This document shows, piece by piece, positions 31,779-42,999 of a stretch of DNA of 64,000 nt. The notes below the pieces were generated by a model. The model searched no databases and had not been told where the DNA came from. It saw only the letters and a list, made by a program, of their open reading frames with translations. The DNA is from Symbiotaphrina buchneri (lineage: Eukaryota; Ascomycota; Symbiotaphrinales; Symbiotaphrinaceae), in assembly GCA_001599915.1 (NCBI GenBank), contig BCIG01000039.1, positions 1 through 64,000 of the forward strand. The letters run 5' to 3'. Within the stretch, counting starts at the first letter, position 1, and each line of letters opens with the position of its first letter. Made by a program: the position numbers and the translations under genes.

Positions 31779-32556
31779 TCAACCGCCATCAAGTCCCTCG
31801 TCCATGACGAGGGCTCTCAACTTGTCATCACGAGCCCAGTCGACGCCGCTTCCCACGATGATACCTGCGGTTACGTCTTTTAGGACCCTCCATCTCCGCT
31901 TCTTTTCCCAGACCTGCTCCTCTAGTGCCTCGATCTCAGCCTTAGCTGTTTCATCTGTGACATCCGACTTTGTATGTCCTTCCACCTCCTTTGCTAGCGT
32001 AATCACCTTCTGTGCCGTCTCTCTATTCTCTTCCATCAGACGAACATTTTCCACTTCCGCCGCCGTCAGCGCGTTACGGGCTTCAAGAAGTTCGGTGGAT
32101 AGCTTTGCGTGTTCCATAGATAGCTCATCGCGGAGAGCAACAAGAGGTTTCAGTGTCCTATAATCTTTAGTCGTCTTTGTCCCAAAGGGTCCCAGAAAGC
32201 ACAGTCCCTCACCTGATAGCGGGTGAAAGCGCATTGGCGTCGCCATAGACAGCCTTCAAGATCGGATCCGCAATAAGCACATTCGTGATGATACGGTGAC
32301 GCAGGTCATAGGCTGCTTTAGAGTCAAGGAAAGCTTTCTCCGCTGCTTCTATATCTTCTTCCGTTGGAGCGTCATTATGCACTTCAACGCTGGACTGCGC
32401 TTGCAGGAGCGAAGTTTCGAGAGCGAGCTCGTCCAACCGGTCGTACAGGGCCAAAATCTGCAATTCTTTGTCGGAGAGGACAGACGTTGGCAAATCTGAG
32501 GGTTTGGTATCTATAGTCGCCATAGCTGGCGCGTCAAGCAGTTCTATATCTGGCAT
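31779..32556 (-). CDS. Inner kinetochore protein CENP-H (Fta3/Mcm16 family)
   Basis: The model has two exons: complement(join(31779..32157,32213..32556)), 240 aa, with a 55-nt intron in an Arg codon. The protein is almost wholly helical. An N-terminal coiled coil (LSDKELQILALYDRLDELAL) is followed by a second long coiled coil (LVALRDELSMEHAKLSTELL). The family signature near the C-terminus is RWRVLKDVTAGIIVGSGVDWA followed by ddKLRALVMDE. CENP-H pairs with CENP-K in the constitutive centromere-associated network (Ctf19/Mis6-Sim4 complex in yeasts) and supports microtubule attachment. The C-terminal GSGVDWA motif is the most diagnostic feature. Transcribed divergently from ATG11. Confidence 0.88.
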
Positions 32557-32957
32557 TTTGAAGCAAAATAAACTCGACAGTTTGTGGAAAGGAGAGGCAG
32601 ACGCGCCGTCAACAACTGCGTGCCTATCTCGCGAAGTTGACGAAGCCGGCGAGACTTGGTCCGTGCGGCTTTAAGATTGGACTAGCTTACAAAAACAGTG
32701 ACAAAGGCAAAGGGAGAGTATCCCACTACGCTTATGCCCGAATATATGTCAGCTTTCACCGGTCAGGCGTCAGAGTCCCATGAACGGAGCGGCTGCTCGT
32801 GCTCTCATTGTCACTCTGCTGCACCATGGCTTGATGACTCGCAAGCCAACAAGACAGGATTTCAAAGACATAGTCATCGTATACAAGCCTGCAACTTCCA
32901 TATGATCTTCCGTTACACTGTGGGCCCCAGCATCCTAAGACTGGAGGTGCGAGAGGC
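32557..32957. promoter_or_regulatory. Bidirectional promoter of CENP-H and ATG11
   Basis: The starts of CENP-H (minus, 32556) and ATG11 (plus, 32958) are 401 bp apart, head to head, so both promoters lie here. No TATA box or clear known operator is visible. Confidence 0.5.
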
Positions 32958-35900
32958 ATGTCGATGCAAGTCTTCATAGCACATACGGGCGAAAGCCTGC
33001 GGGCTGATCCTGTGGGCTTTGCTTCGTGAGTTGCGCCTCTTGTTGGTGGACTCTCGCCTCTGATGTACTGACCTATCAAAGGTTGGAAGTGTTCCGGTCA
33101 TGGGTCACCGAAAATACCGGTGTTGGAGGACCCAACCAGATATTGATGACGGCTAGGGGCAAGCAGGTCAAGCTTCAGACATTGCTGACAGAAGTACTTC
33201 ACCGATCTCCCTTGTTTGTACGGTGTCCTAATTGTCTTTAGAAAGAGATATTTGTGTATGACCGCCAATTTATCTCACCTCCTAGCAAAGCCTCGAAACC
33301 TTCCATTCCTCGAATCGACCCACCTGTACCTCTTGCACTCAAGGATCCTCCAGATACACTCACAGACCAGAATAGTCTCAAAGCATGGCAGGACCTATTC
33401 AAAGCAAGGCGGTCGTGGGCGCTCGACCTGGCGGACAAATGTACGCCTATGGCAGACGTTGTACGGAGGTATTTCGTCGAAATGGACGTTATACGGAGAT
33501 CGGTCGGTGTTGCAGTTGAAAACCTCCAAAGTCACATTCGCAGCTTGGATCAGAAGCAACAAGAAGCTCAGAACTGGGCGAATGAAGTCGTAAAGGAGCA
33601 GGAAACTGTCATGTCCGGTTGGAAAGACACTTTTTCAAGGTTGCAACAGATACCTATCAAGCAAGAGCTGGCCCAATTTCTACGGCGTAATGATCCAAAG
33701 GCGAAGTCGCATGATAGATCTCCCGACCGGGTATCTTCTACCGACAAACCTTCGCTCGCAAGCCTGCTCAATATGGAGGATGTCAACAAGGCAGGATCTG
33801 TGAGCCAAGAAGTCGTTCAGCAGCTCCGACAGAAAGTCACAGAAATTGCAAACACGGTCGATCGCATTGTCAAGAGCAGCCAAGAGCTGATGGACGCCGT
33901 GGAAGCAAACAACCAGTCTTCCTTATTACAACAGGGTCAGGAGCCTTTGCGATTAATGGAGGATATCACAACTGTCGCCAGAAAGGTCAATTCCGATTAC
34001 GAGCATGTACTAGGTTTAACGAATGCGCCAAAGTCCATCTCACAAGCATCAAAAATGGCCCTTTTGCATACCCGCAATTATCTGCCGTCCTTGATCGAAC
34101 TTGCACGGGAGATGGACCAACTCTTACATGCCTCAATCGAGCAGAAGAATGAGTATATGCAGGAAGCCGTACAACACATGCAAACGATATCGTCAATCCA
34201 ATCGATGCTTGCAAACGTCAATCCTCAACTCTCTGAACTGGATTTGGGTAGTGAGGCCATTGCGACTTTGGATTTGTTCAACCTAATGGATCGCCTTCCG
34301 TTCGTGTACGGATCTGTCCTTGTTGAAGCAGTCCGCAGGCGGGAATGGTCTGACAGAATGAAAGGGGATTCGTCTGCTCTGGCGGAGGAACTGGCAGCTT
34401 TAGGGGAAGAGGAGGAACGACGGAGGAAGAAATGGCAGAGAAATGTTGGCGACATGATTCGGCCAGGCCTCACAGAAGGCAATATCTTGGCCGTCGAAAT
34501 GAACCTGCGGGGCGACGAACAGCCATGGCCTGCGGTAACGCGTGATGACGTGGAAATGTTTCTACAGAACCTGAGGCAGATTGACCCTGCTAACGGAATA
34601 ATCAAAGAATTGGTGCAAGCTGTCAAGGACATCGACCGACCCACACGGCATCAGGCGAAGCGGGCAAAGGCATTCAAGATGGGAAGCGTACATGAGGCAG
34701 CGCTTGGTAGGAGTTCACTCTTACTGCCAAGTGAAGAGGCACGCAATCTCCGAGAAGATAAGATGAAGCTTGAAGAGAAGTTGAAAGGATCAGAGAGCCG
34801 TGTAAGAAAACTAGAAGATCTCCTTCATCGGCACACGCACGTACAGCGAACACTCAGTGGGAATGTATTTCAACAAGGAAGTATTGGGCAACCGGGTTCC
34901 CCTGGAGCCCCAGGGGTCTCACCACGGCCCTACGACCCAGACTCGCGTCGATCGTCAATCTCATCACGACGGTTTTCGTCCAACCAGGGTGGAGAAGATA
35001 AAGCTTTGGTTCAAAGGCTGGTCTCACTAGAAGCTGAACTAATCGCAGAGAGAGAGCATGTGGCAGGCCTACAGAAAGAGGCTTCTGCACGCAAGCAGTC
35101 GGAAGAAGCGATGAAAACCCGAATGGAGGAAGCTGATCATACCAAAAGGGACTTAATGGAGAATCTCGAGGCTATGCAACGGGAATTCTCCGACGAACGC
35201 AGGGTACTGGACGACCATATCGGAAAGCTCAAGGAAAAGCTAGAAGAGGTTGAGGATGAGCTTGACCGTGTTCTGGAAAGCAGAGACAACGAAAGACAAA
35301 ACGTCGACGAAAGGGTTCGCAATCTGGAATTAGATATGGACAAGATCAAAAGGGAAGCAGATGAGGACTTGGAGAAAGCGCAAGCGCAGATTGAAACCGT
35401 GAAGAATGATTTCCACGCGCAGCGCGATGCGAGCCATGAATTCGAGAGGAAGCTAGGAGAAAGAGATGAAGAGATTTGGCAGTTGAAACGTAAACTTTCT
35501 GAGCTGGAAAGTCAGGTCCAAGAAAGGGAGAACATTAGTGTGGAGCAACAGAAAGCTCTACGAACCGCTCACAACTATCTGGCAAGCAACATAGAAGCTC
35601 CAGAGGACATTCTGCTCCTTGCCGAAGCCATAGAGGATCTTTCAGAGAAGGCTGCAAGCGAGAGAAAAGATCTTCAGACTGCGCTTTCTCTCAGCAGAGC
35701 GGATATGGAGACTCTGCGAGAGCAACAAAAAGATGCAGAAGCTCAAATGCAAGAGCTCCGTGAGAAGCTAGGCACTGAGGAGATGGAGTCTTTCACTCTC
35801 AGAGAGACCTTGGCAGAGGAGCGTGCGAAGTTCTCCTCATTGCAAGCCGAGATGGAGGACGAGCGTTTACAGCTAAGCACGCTACGTGCCAGATTAGCTG

Positions 35901-37216
35901 ATGGTGAAAATGGCTCCGAAAGTTTGAGGGAGCGCGTTGCTGCAGAGGAGAAGACAGTGCTCGAGTACTCCGAGAAGCTAGCTGCTGCTGAAGCTCGTGC
36001 TGCTGCTGTTGAGCAAGAACTAGCGAGCGTGCGCGAGAACACTGAGCAACTGCGCCAACGCTCTCAGAGAACAAATTCTCGACTGGAATCTCGCACGCTT
36101 CGGGCCAAAGATCTTACACAACGTCTTTACGCCCAGAACGACCGTCTAGGTCGCCTATTGAGGTCTTTGGGATTTACTTTCAGCCGACGAGATGGCGCCA
36201 TGGTCATAGAGAGAGTTCCTAGAACGAGCAGTTCGAGTACGACTGAGGCTGACCCAAGCTCTTCAATGCACCGTACTGTGTCGGGATCGCTTCCATCAGC
36301 AGAAGCCTTCTCTAATACGGATGAGCTTGACCTGCTGTACTGGACACAAGAACCAGATTCCGATACAGAGGTTGAGAAATACTCTGCTTATATTTCAACG
36401 CTGGGTGCCTTTGACCTGGACGCCTTCAGTGAGGCCATCACCAAGCGGGTCAAAGAGACTGAACATATGGCTCGAAAGTGGCAGAAAGAGGCACGGGCAT
36501 ATCGGGACAAGTCTCATCGTGCTCAAATGGAAGCTCATGAGAAGATTGCATTTCGATCATTCAAGGAAGGTGACCTTGCTTTATTCCTCCCCACTCGAAA
36601 TCAAGCCACTCGTCCTTGGGCAGCCTTCAACGTGGGCGCTCCGCACTATTTCTTGCGAGAACAGGAAAGCCATAAACTTCGGACTCGGGACTGGCTACTA
36701 GCACGCATTTCGAAGGTAGAGGAGCGTGTAGTGGACCTGTCCAAGTCCATGAACGGCCTTCAACAAGGTGATGAAAGGTCTATCAAGTCTACCAGTGATG
36801 GTGGTGCTTCCTTTGATGACGAGAATCCTTTCGAACTGTCCGATGGGTTGCGATGGTATCTGCTAGACGCAGCAGAGGAAAAGCCTGGAGCGCCGAGCAC
36901 ACCTGGTCTGGGAAAGAGTACAGTTGCTAGTGCAAACATTGATGCAAAAGGAAGCATCCGGATGAAGAAGCCATCAAGCGGAGGCGGCATTAGTAAGACT
37001 CTCAGTCGGAGCTTGGACAGCAGGAGAAGCAGCTCCAACTCAAAGAAGGGCGCTCCTGGTGTGTCTGGCCTCGTCTCCGGTCTTTCTGCAGCAGAAGCAT
37101 CGAATCCAGGAACGGCTGCTGCACCAGACGACGTAGGGCTAGGCATCAGCACCAGAGACCTCTCTTCAAATGATGTACAGCCCGAGGTACGCCGCGAACA
37201 GCTTCTGGGGCCTTGA
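32958..37216 (+). CDS. ATG11: Autophagy-related protein 11 (selective autophagy scaffold)
   Basis: The model has three exons: join(32958..33025,33082..33193,33242..37216), 1384 aa. The first two small exons restore the ubiquitin-like N-terminus: MQVFIAHTGESLRADP, then LEVFRSWV, QILMTARGKQVKLQTL and KEIFVYDRQ. The ATG17-like helical region follows (with WALDLADKC and YVRRYFVEMDVI-type helices). A very long coiled coil covers about residues 540-1010. The Atg11 C-terminal domain includes FKEGDLALFLPTRN, RPWAAFNVGAPHYFL, LLARISKVEERVVD and NPFELSDGLRWYLLDA. The tail is Ser/Gly-rich. Atg11 binds cargo receptors and recruits Atg1/Atg9 for pexophagy, mitophagy and Cvt-type pathways at the phagophore assembly site. 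Length is usual for filamentous fungi. A second ATG two codons in is an alternative start. Confidence 0.95.
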
Positions 37217-38261
37217 GAAGGGATATTCCTGACGAGCGTGGTAGGGACGATCGTCTAGACCTACGTCACCGAATAAAGCCAACCGCCCGTCTACTCCGCT
37301 CAAGCAGACTGTGCGAAACACATGGGATTCTTTCTGGTCTGTGGATGTGAGCTTAGAGAGCGGCCAGCGGAGGAAATGATTTGGATATATGGAGAGTGCG
37401 TGGCAGCGTGAACGTGCCGCATGCCGCGTCGATTTATGATTATTTTGGAGCTTAAGAGCGAGTAGCGTGCATTGCCCACGGTTTGCCGGTAGACAGCATC
37501 GGAGATACCCCAATGACGTGTCTTCTAGCTATATGACTTGGTTTGCTACTAGAACAGAAATCTAGCATAAATTATCAAACATAAAAGTATCTTTTGTATG
37601 CCTTGTGCTTGATGGCTATGCCCTGCCCTCTCTGGTCATGCACGTTCCAGGGGTCAGGGGGCACTTTTGGCGATCCGAAAATGCCAGCAAAGGCTCAAGC
37701 CCCAAGCTGCCAGTCGCTCCGCTTCTTGGCATCGCCCTAAGATCTGCGTGGAAACGGGATATCCATCAACACTTCGGTAATTCGTATAGAAAGCTCGCTC
37801 CTACTACTGGGAGCTTGTGCCAGCTTCATACATTAGACACTCGCCACCACGTCTTTCCTCTTGCTCAGCTCTACGATTTCTCCTGGCATAATGTTCATTA
37901 GGTCATCGGTAATGCATGGCTGACCATTAAGGTCCACATGAGCTCCTGACCCGCGTCAACAGGTCACCGCCTTCTGTTCACCTCCTGGAAGCTCCACGTT
38001 CTCCGCAGGACTCTTGCGAGGTTCGACAAAAGGAATTCACTGAAATACGTACCCTCTCGAAACTTATCCTTCTTGAGTCCCTCGACGCACATCTTCCTTC
38101 TCATCTTTACTCGCACTGTGTATCGAAACGAGGCACTTCCGTGATCTGCTCTCCCCACCAACTATCACGTCGTTCCTGCTTCTGTTCGCGACCGCCTACG
38201 AATACTCCCTCCTGCGGTCATCATAAACCTTGGCTTGTGGCACTCCTGTGGAATCAGCAGG
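37217..38261. other. Intergenic
   Basis: About 1 kb lies between ATG11 and the DUF7918-like gene. It contains a CT-rich leader near 38080-38220 that probably belongs to the next gene. No gene is supported. Confidence 0.45.
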
Positions 38262-40161
38262 ATGCCGTGCTTCAAGGGCCTAGCTGTCAGCATCCATACT
38301 CCGGACGGGCCGCTGCCAGAGTACTCGATACAAAGACAATCCAGACTGTCCCGGATCACATCATACATTCCCGTTCCTCCCGCCAAAATCCCTCCAGACT
38401 CGACGACTGGACAGCCTGAACAGTCCACGTTCGCCATATCCATCACACTACTGACACCTGGTTTGGCCGTTCCATACTCGACCCCCAAGCCCACAGAAGA
38501 TAATCCTTATCCGCGTCCCAAATATGTAGGAGGCTTACCAGGTTACGGAGGGGAAAGAGGTCGATATAGCTCTTCCATCTCACCTTACATACCTCTAACA
38601 ACGTCGCCAAACGAGACCATTGCTGCCTATATCTACTTTGATGGCCGGAAGAAAGAAGAAGTAGCTACATTACTACGCCGCGGGGAGGAGACCTGGGTCA
38701 ACTCACGCTGGGTGGCAGTTCCCGAGTCAGAAGGAGGAGGTCTGGCAGAGCGAGAATTCTTATTCAGAGAAGTTGGCCTGGAAAGATGGCTAAATTGGTT
38801 GGATCTGGAAGGCAAGGACGCTGCAGCGAAGATTGAGCGGAGAAAACAAAAGTCGGAGGATAAGCGTCGCAAGAAGAAAGAACGTGCCATCAAGCAGGAA
38901 ACAGATGCAGATATGGACATGGATGCAAATGAAGAGAAGAAGTCTGGGGAGAAGGACGTGCTCAAGTACGGCGCCAACTCCTTAGAACCAGTATCAGATG
39001 AAGGCATCTCTACAGAGTCAGATTCTGACGACGAGCCGCCCATGCCGGAAGCAGCTGGTCAGATCAAGGTTGCCTTGTTTCGTGTCTTGGCTTCCGGCGA
39101 GATCAAGAAAGGAGAATATTCTCCACAGTTCGATGCACATGACGATGACGAAGACGCCGAAGCCAAGGGCGATACGACGAATGGTGGCGCGGAGGTTGAC
39201 CACACCACGAGCTTTGCTAAACCGAAGACTTTGGATCCGAAGAGTATTAGTACACAGACGGTCACTGGAATTGATGGTCCAGACAAGCCCTATGCTGTAT
39301 TTACCTTCTTGTATCGTGGGGAACGTAAGTGGCAGATTACCTTTTCAGGCATTTTGCAGCAATTTGAAGCTGATATACTTTTAGGACAACTACAGAAGAT
39401 GAGCATCCTTCCTTCATCCAAGCCAGCGGACAAGCCGACATCAACGCCCGCGAAGCGGCGATCACTTCAAGCCGATCTGGAGAATCTAGCACCATTGAAA
39501 CCAGGAGGCACAGTTGGCTTTTCTACTTTCAGAGAATCAAATAATGACTCCACCAAAAGGCGGCATGGCAAGTCATCTAAGAAGCGAACAGATAGTGACG
39601 ACGACGATGATGACGACGACGAGGTCGTGGGGCCGATGGATGACATTGATACTAAAGATGATGTTACGAATGTGTCTACGACAGAAGATCCTGAGCAGCA
39701 ACGTGAACTTGCAGAGGGCGTAAGGAAGATTAAGGTGAGTAGTCTTGAATTCTCAACAGAATAGCGAGCTAAATACTGATTGACATTTCTTTTAGCTGAA
39801 ACGCCAGCATTCTGCTGATCTCTTGAACGGAGTCGCCAATAAAGACAAGACCTCGCCCGCGAATACCGGGGCATCTGGTTCAAATAGTCCACCGGAAAGC
39901 AAGGATAACGGGGTGACTCCGCCTACTCCTGACTTGAGAGCGACCCATAGCGCTCCTGACGAGGCTATTGTGGGTAGTCCGTTCAAGAGGCAACGAGCCA
40001 GCCTCCCGGGACTTAGCGATGAGATGCGGCATCGTATAGGAATGGGATTTGCGGAAAACATGGGTACAATCCTCGGAACTCCAGAGGCAGAGAGCTCAAA
40101 GGATGGTGCCAAGCGCAACACACCGTCTGCACCCGCTAGAGATGAGGACGAGGAACTCTGA
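38262..40161 (+). CDS. DUF7918-like nuclear protein, 592 aa
   Basis: The model has three exons: join(38262..39324,39385..39734,39796..40161). The start MPCFKGLAVSIHTPDG was chosen because the upstream frame has no ATG. The first ~120 residues form a beta-rich domain with PKYVGGLPGYGG and a strand-rich AAYIYFDGRKKEE. Residues about 175-215 are a Lys/Glu helix (EDKRRKKKERAIKQE). An acidic segment follows, then a strand block ending YAVFTFLYRGERQLQKM, formed across intron 1. The tail is Ser/Asp-rich with a run of 11 acidic residues. The ordered part resembles the fungal DUF7918 family, which commonly has an RRK-rich region after the beta domain. The function is unknown; the charged tails suggest a nuclear protein. 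Confidence 0.75.
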
Positions 40162-40860
40162 AGGCCAAGCATGATTGATGGATGATGACACGGATTTCAT
40201 TAAGATTCTTGTTGATTTGGCAACGCTTTTATTGAGCAGGCGCTACATTTCGACAAGACCGGCTTTGCCAATTGACGTTTACTTTGATTTTTACCACTGG
40301 GCACTTGACCATGCAGATAGGCGGGCATTCTCTTTCGAGTACAGAAAATGGCGCCTTCAGAAGCATCTGCATACTGTGTGTAATAGCCAAACAATTGACA
40401 TGGGCAATTGTGATACTCTGGTCATTTACAATGTGAGAAAGAAATCCGGTGACACAAAGGCATGGGAGTAGGTCACATTGACCATGCATCGGATGGAGAC
40501 GCGTGGTAACACCTTGGCTCCATCAAAGACACCGACCGCTTCATAGTATTTCCCTCCCATCCACCAGACTTTTGGTTCGACATTCTACGTGTGCATTTGC
40601 AAACCCATGATCGTATATCAAATTTCCATGATCGAGCCAGGCAGGGCACCAATATCAAGCAAGTACCAATCTCTCAGACCGAATACGCGAACTTGGTTCG
40701 CGGCTGTCGCGTTTGACGCTAAGATCTCGGGTACGTCATCTTCAGATGGAGCCGAGGTTCACTGGAGAGTTAGCATCTCCGATCTAACAGATGACGGTTA
40801 GCTGATAGATCCGGAGCACCGTACTAACTCCTTACTAGGGGTGGCAGTATCTCGATATCT
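40162..40860. other. Intergenic
   Basis: About 700 bp lies between two plus-strand genes. A 98-codon frame at 40175 has no supporting features and is not called. The right end is the promoter of the hydrolase. Confidence 0.45.
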
Positions 40861-42483
40861 ATGGCCCACAATGGATCTCCTCCATCTTCACCTTCATCCT
40901 CGCTGTCGAGCATAGCAGGTCCTATCTCGGGCAGTAGCAGCATTGTCGCAAACCTTGGCCCTGGATCCCGTCGGCGGAGAGCCCGGCGTTGGCGATATAT
41001 CATGGACGAACACACCTATGGCGTCCTTAGCATGATCTTGCCCAAGATCCCCTTCATGCTCAAGACCGCCCTGCTTCACTCATTATGGCTGTCGCCAACC
41101 TCCACGAAATGGGATCTACGCACCGAACTCACCATCAATGTCATCCGTTCATACATGACCAACCCGACTCCGCGACCACTTTCAAAGGTCCAGCGCATGA
41201 CGCTACGGGCGCCGCCAGTCAAGGGACCGATGTGGATCGCACGCACGGAGCTTCCGGCCCCTGATGTACCTGAGGAAGGAGATGCGATCCTGCGATTGCT
41301 TTGCCAGGCGATCGAAGATCTCAAGGAAGGGGATGATACTTTCACCGAGCCAGATCTCAAGGCTGTCGAAGGTGAATGGACCGGCTGGCGCAGTGATGCC
41401 AACTCAAGGACCCCTGAGCCCAATATTCCGGAAAAGGAGAAATATGAAAGACTGCTTTTGGACACCAATTCTCCTGTCATTGTCCTCTATATTCACGGTG
41501 GAGCCTTCTATATGCTCGATCCAGCTACGCACCGACCTACGACATCCACAGTTGCCCACTTCAGTGGTGGCCGTGTCTTCTCCCTCCGATACCGCCTATC
41601 TCCCCAGGCTGCATTTCCCGCCGCCCTTCTCGATTGCCTCGTGGCCTACCTAAATCTCCTCTACCCCGCGTCCGACTCGTTCCATTCCCCCATCGACCCC
41701 TCGACCATCGTGATTGCGGGCGAATCAGCCGGCGGCAACCTCGTGCTCTCACTGTTGCAACTCCTCCTCCACAGTCACCGCAAGGGACGCACCACAATCC
41801 GCTTCCGCGGCGAAGACCGCCCGCTACCCCTCCCCGCTGGCATCATTGCTCTGTCCCCATGGACAGACGTCACGCGGAGCATGCCCTCGCTGCAAGCCAA
41901 CGCGCAGTACGACTACCTGCCCCCTCTCTCTGCCTCAGCAGCCAAACACTTCCCGCCCGACGAGATCTGGCCCACCAACCCGCCGCGTGGCGACATCTAC
42001 TGCGACCTCTCGGCACTATGCCACCCACTCGTGTCGCCGCTGGCCGTCCGCGACTGGAAAGGCGCCTGCCCCGCGTACATCAACGTCGGGCAGGAGATGA
42101 TGGCAGACGAGGTGCGCATCCTAGCCGCTAAGATGGCGCGGCAGGGCGTCCCCGTGCGGTGGGACCAGTTCGAGGCCATGCCGCACGCCTTTGCGCATCT
42201 TCTGCCGCATCTACCGCAGAGCGAGCGCGCGTGGAGGGGCATTGCGGCGTGGGCGCACGAGCTGGTGGAGAAAGGTCCCGACGCGGTCAGCCAGACGAGC
42301 GGCAGGTGGATCAGGGCGCCGTATAAAGAGGGCCAGCCGGAGGAGGTCAATGAGGAGACGGTGAATGTGGAGGGCTTGTTGGGCGACTGGACGGACGAAA
42401 AGATCCTGGGGAGGATGCGTGGAGCGATGGAGAGGAGATTAAGAGGCGAGGAGGGAGAGACCAAGGTATTGCCGAAGATGTAG
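40861..42483 (+). CDS. Alpha/beta hydrolase, hormone-sensitive-lipase type
   Basis: A single exon encodes 540 aa. A Ser-rich N-terminus of about 45 residues precedes a long helical cap. The HSL-family oxyanion motif HGGAFY starts at residue 212. The nucleophile elbow GESAGG has Ser289. The acid is most likely Asp416 or Glu417 (MADEVRIL), and the catalytic His442 lies in MPHAFAH. The catalytic set is therefore complete. Substrates of such fungal esterases range from sterol esters to xenobiotics and cannot be chosen here. The coding GC is strikingly higher in the second half (41600-42450) than in neighbours. An internal ATG (MDEHTYGVL, 41002) is an alternative start giving 493 aa. Confidence 0.9.
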   Translation: MAHNGSPPSSPSSSLSSIAGPISGSSSIVANLGPGSRRRRARRWRYIMDEHTYGVLSMILPKIPFMLKTALLHSLWLSPTSTKWDLRTELTINVIRSYMTNPTPRPLSKVQRMTLRAPPVKGPMWIARTELPAPDVPEEGDAILRLLCQAIEDLKEGDDTFTEPDLKAVEGEWTGWRSDANSRTPEPNIPEKEKYERLLLDTNSPVIVLYIHGGAFYMLDPATHRPTTSTVAHFSGGRVFSLRYRLSPQAAFPAALLDCLVAYLNLLYPASDSFHSPIDPSTIVIAGESAGGNLVLSLLQLLLHSHRKGRTTIRFRGEDRPLPLPAGIIALSPWTDVTRSMPSLQANAQYDYLPPLSASAAKHFPPDEIWPTNPPRGDIYCDLSALCHPLVSPLAVRDWKGACPAYINVGQEMMADEVRILAAKMARQGVPVRWDQFEAMPHAFAHLLPHLPQSERAWRGIAAWAHELVEKGPDAVSQTSGRWIRAPYKEGQPEEVNEETVNVEGLLGDWTDEKILGRMRGAMERRLRGEEGETKVLPKM

Positions 42484-42999
42484 AACCCAACGGAGGTTAA
42501 ACCACATGGACGGCGTCGATGATAGGATTAGGGGTGAGTTTTGCATTTGGATGTACAAGTTGGATTCGATCGGAACGGAGCGGAATATAGAAAGGTCTGT
42601 CAACACCAGCATATACACGGACGGCATGGGGGAGTTATCGCTCGGGATTTTTGGAGGAGATTTGCCGACATGGTGGTTCTTCCTAACGCTTATATTGTGG
42701 CGCCAGATGGCCGTCTACGGTCTATGATATAGAAGCTATCTCAAGTATAGCCCGGAATCTTTCATAGTTCCATCGTTCCCTGCAGATGGCCTGCGCCCTT
42801 GCTCGACCGTGTTTCCCGCCCTCGAGGCTTCACCGCGCCTGGTGCACGCTTTCCGACTATTAGATATTACTAAGATTTTCGGCACCGAATATACATGGCG
42901 TGTTCCATACTCCCGCCGGCTGATTCCTACGCCTGGCACCAGCAGCATTCAAAACCCTCGTCTCGTAGCTCATATGACGTGCGCATACAGCGACGTCTC
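42484..42999. other. Convergent intergenic region
   Basis: This stretch of 516 bp between the 3' ends of the hydrolase (plus) and HMG-CoA synthase (minus) shows short overlapping frames only. Confidence 0.5.

Noticed and set aside
39590-39630. GAC-rich tract considered as an expanding microsatellite
   Set aside because: It is in frame inside the DUF7918-like gene and encodes an acidic run with mixed GAC/GAT/GAG codons. It is ordinary low complexity.
42506-42727. 73-codon plus-strand frame after the hydrolase stop
   Set aside because: It lies in the likely 3' UTR, overlaps another frame and has no recognisable feature.
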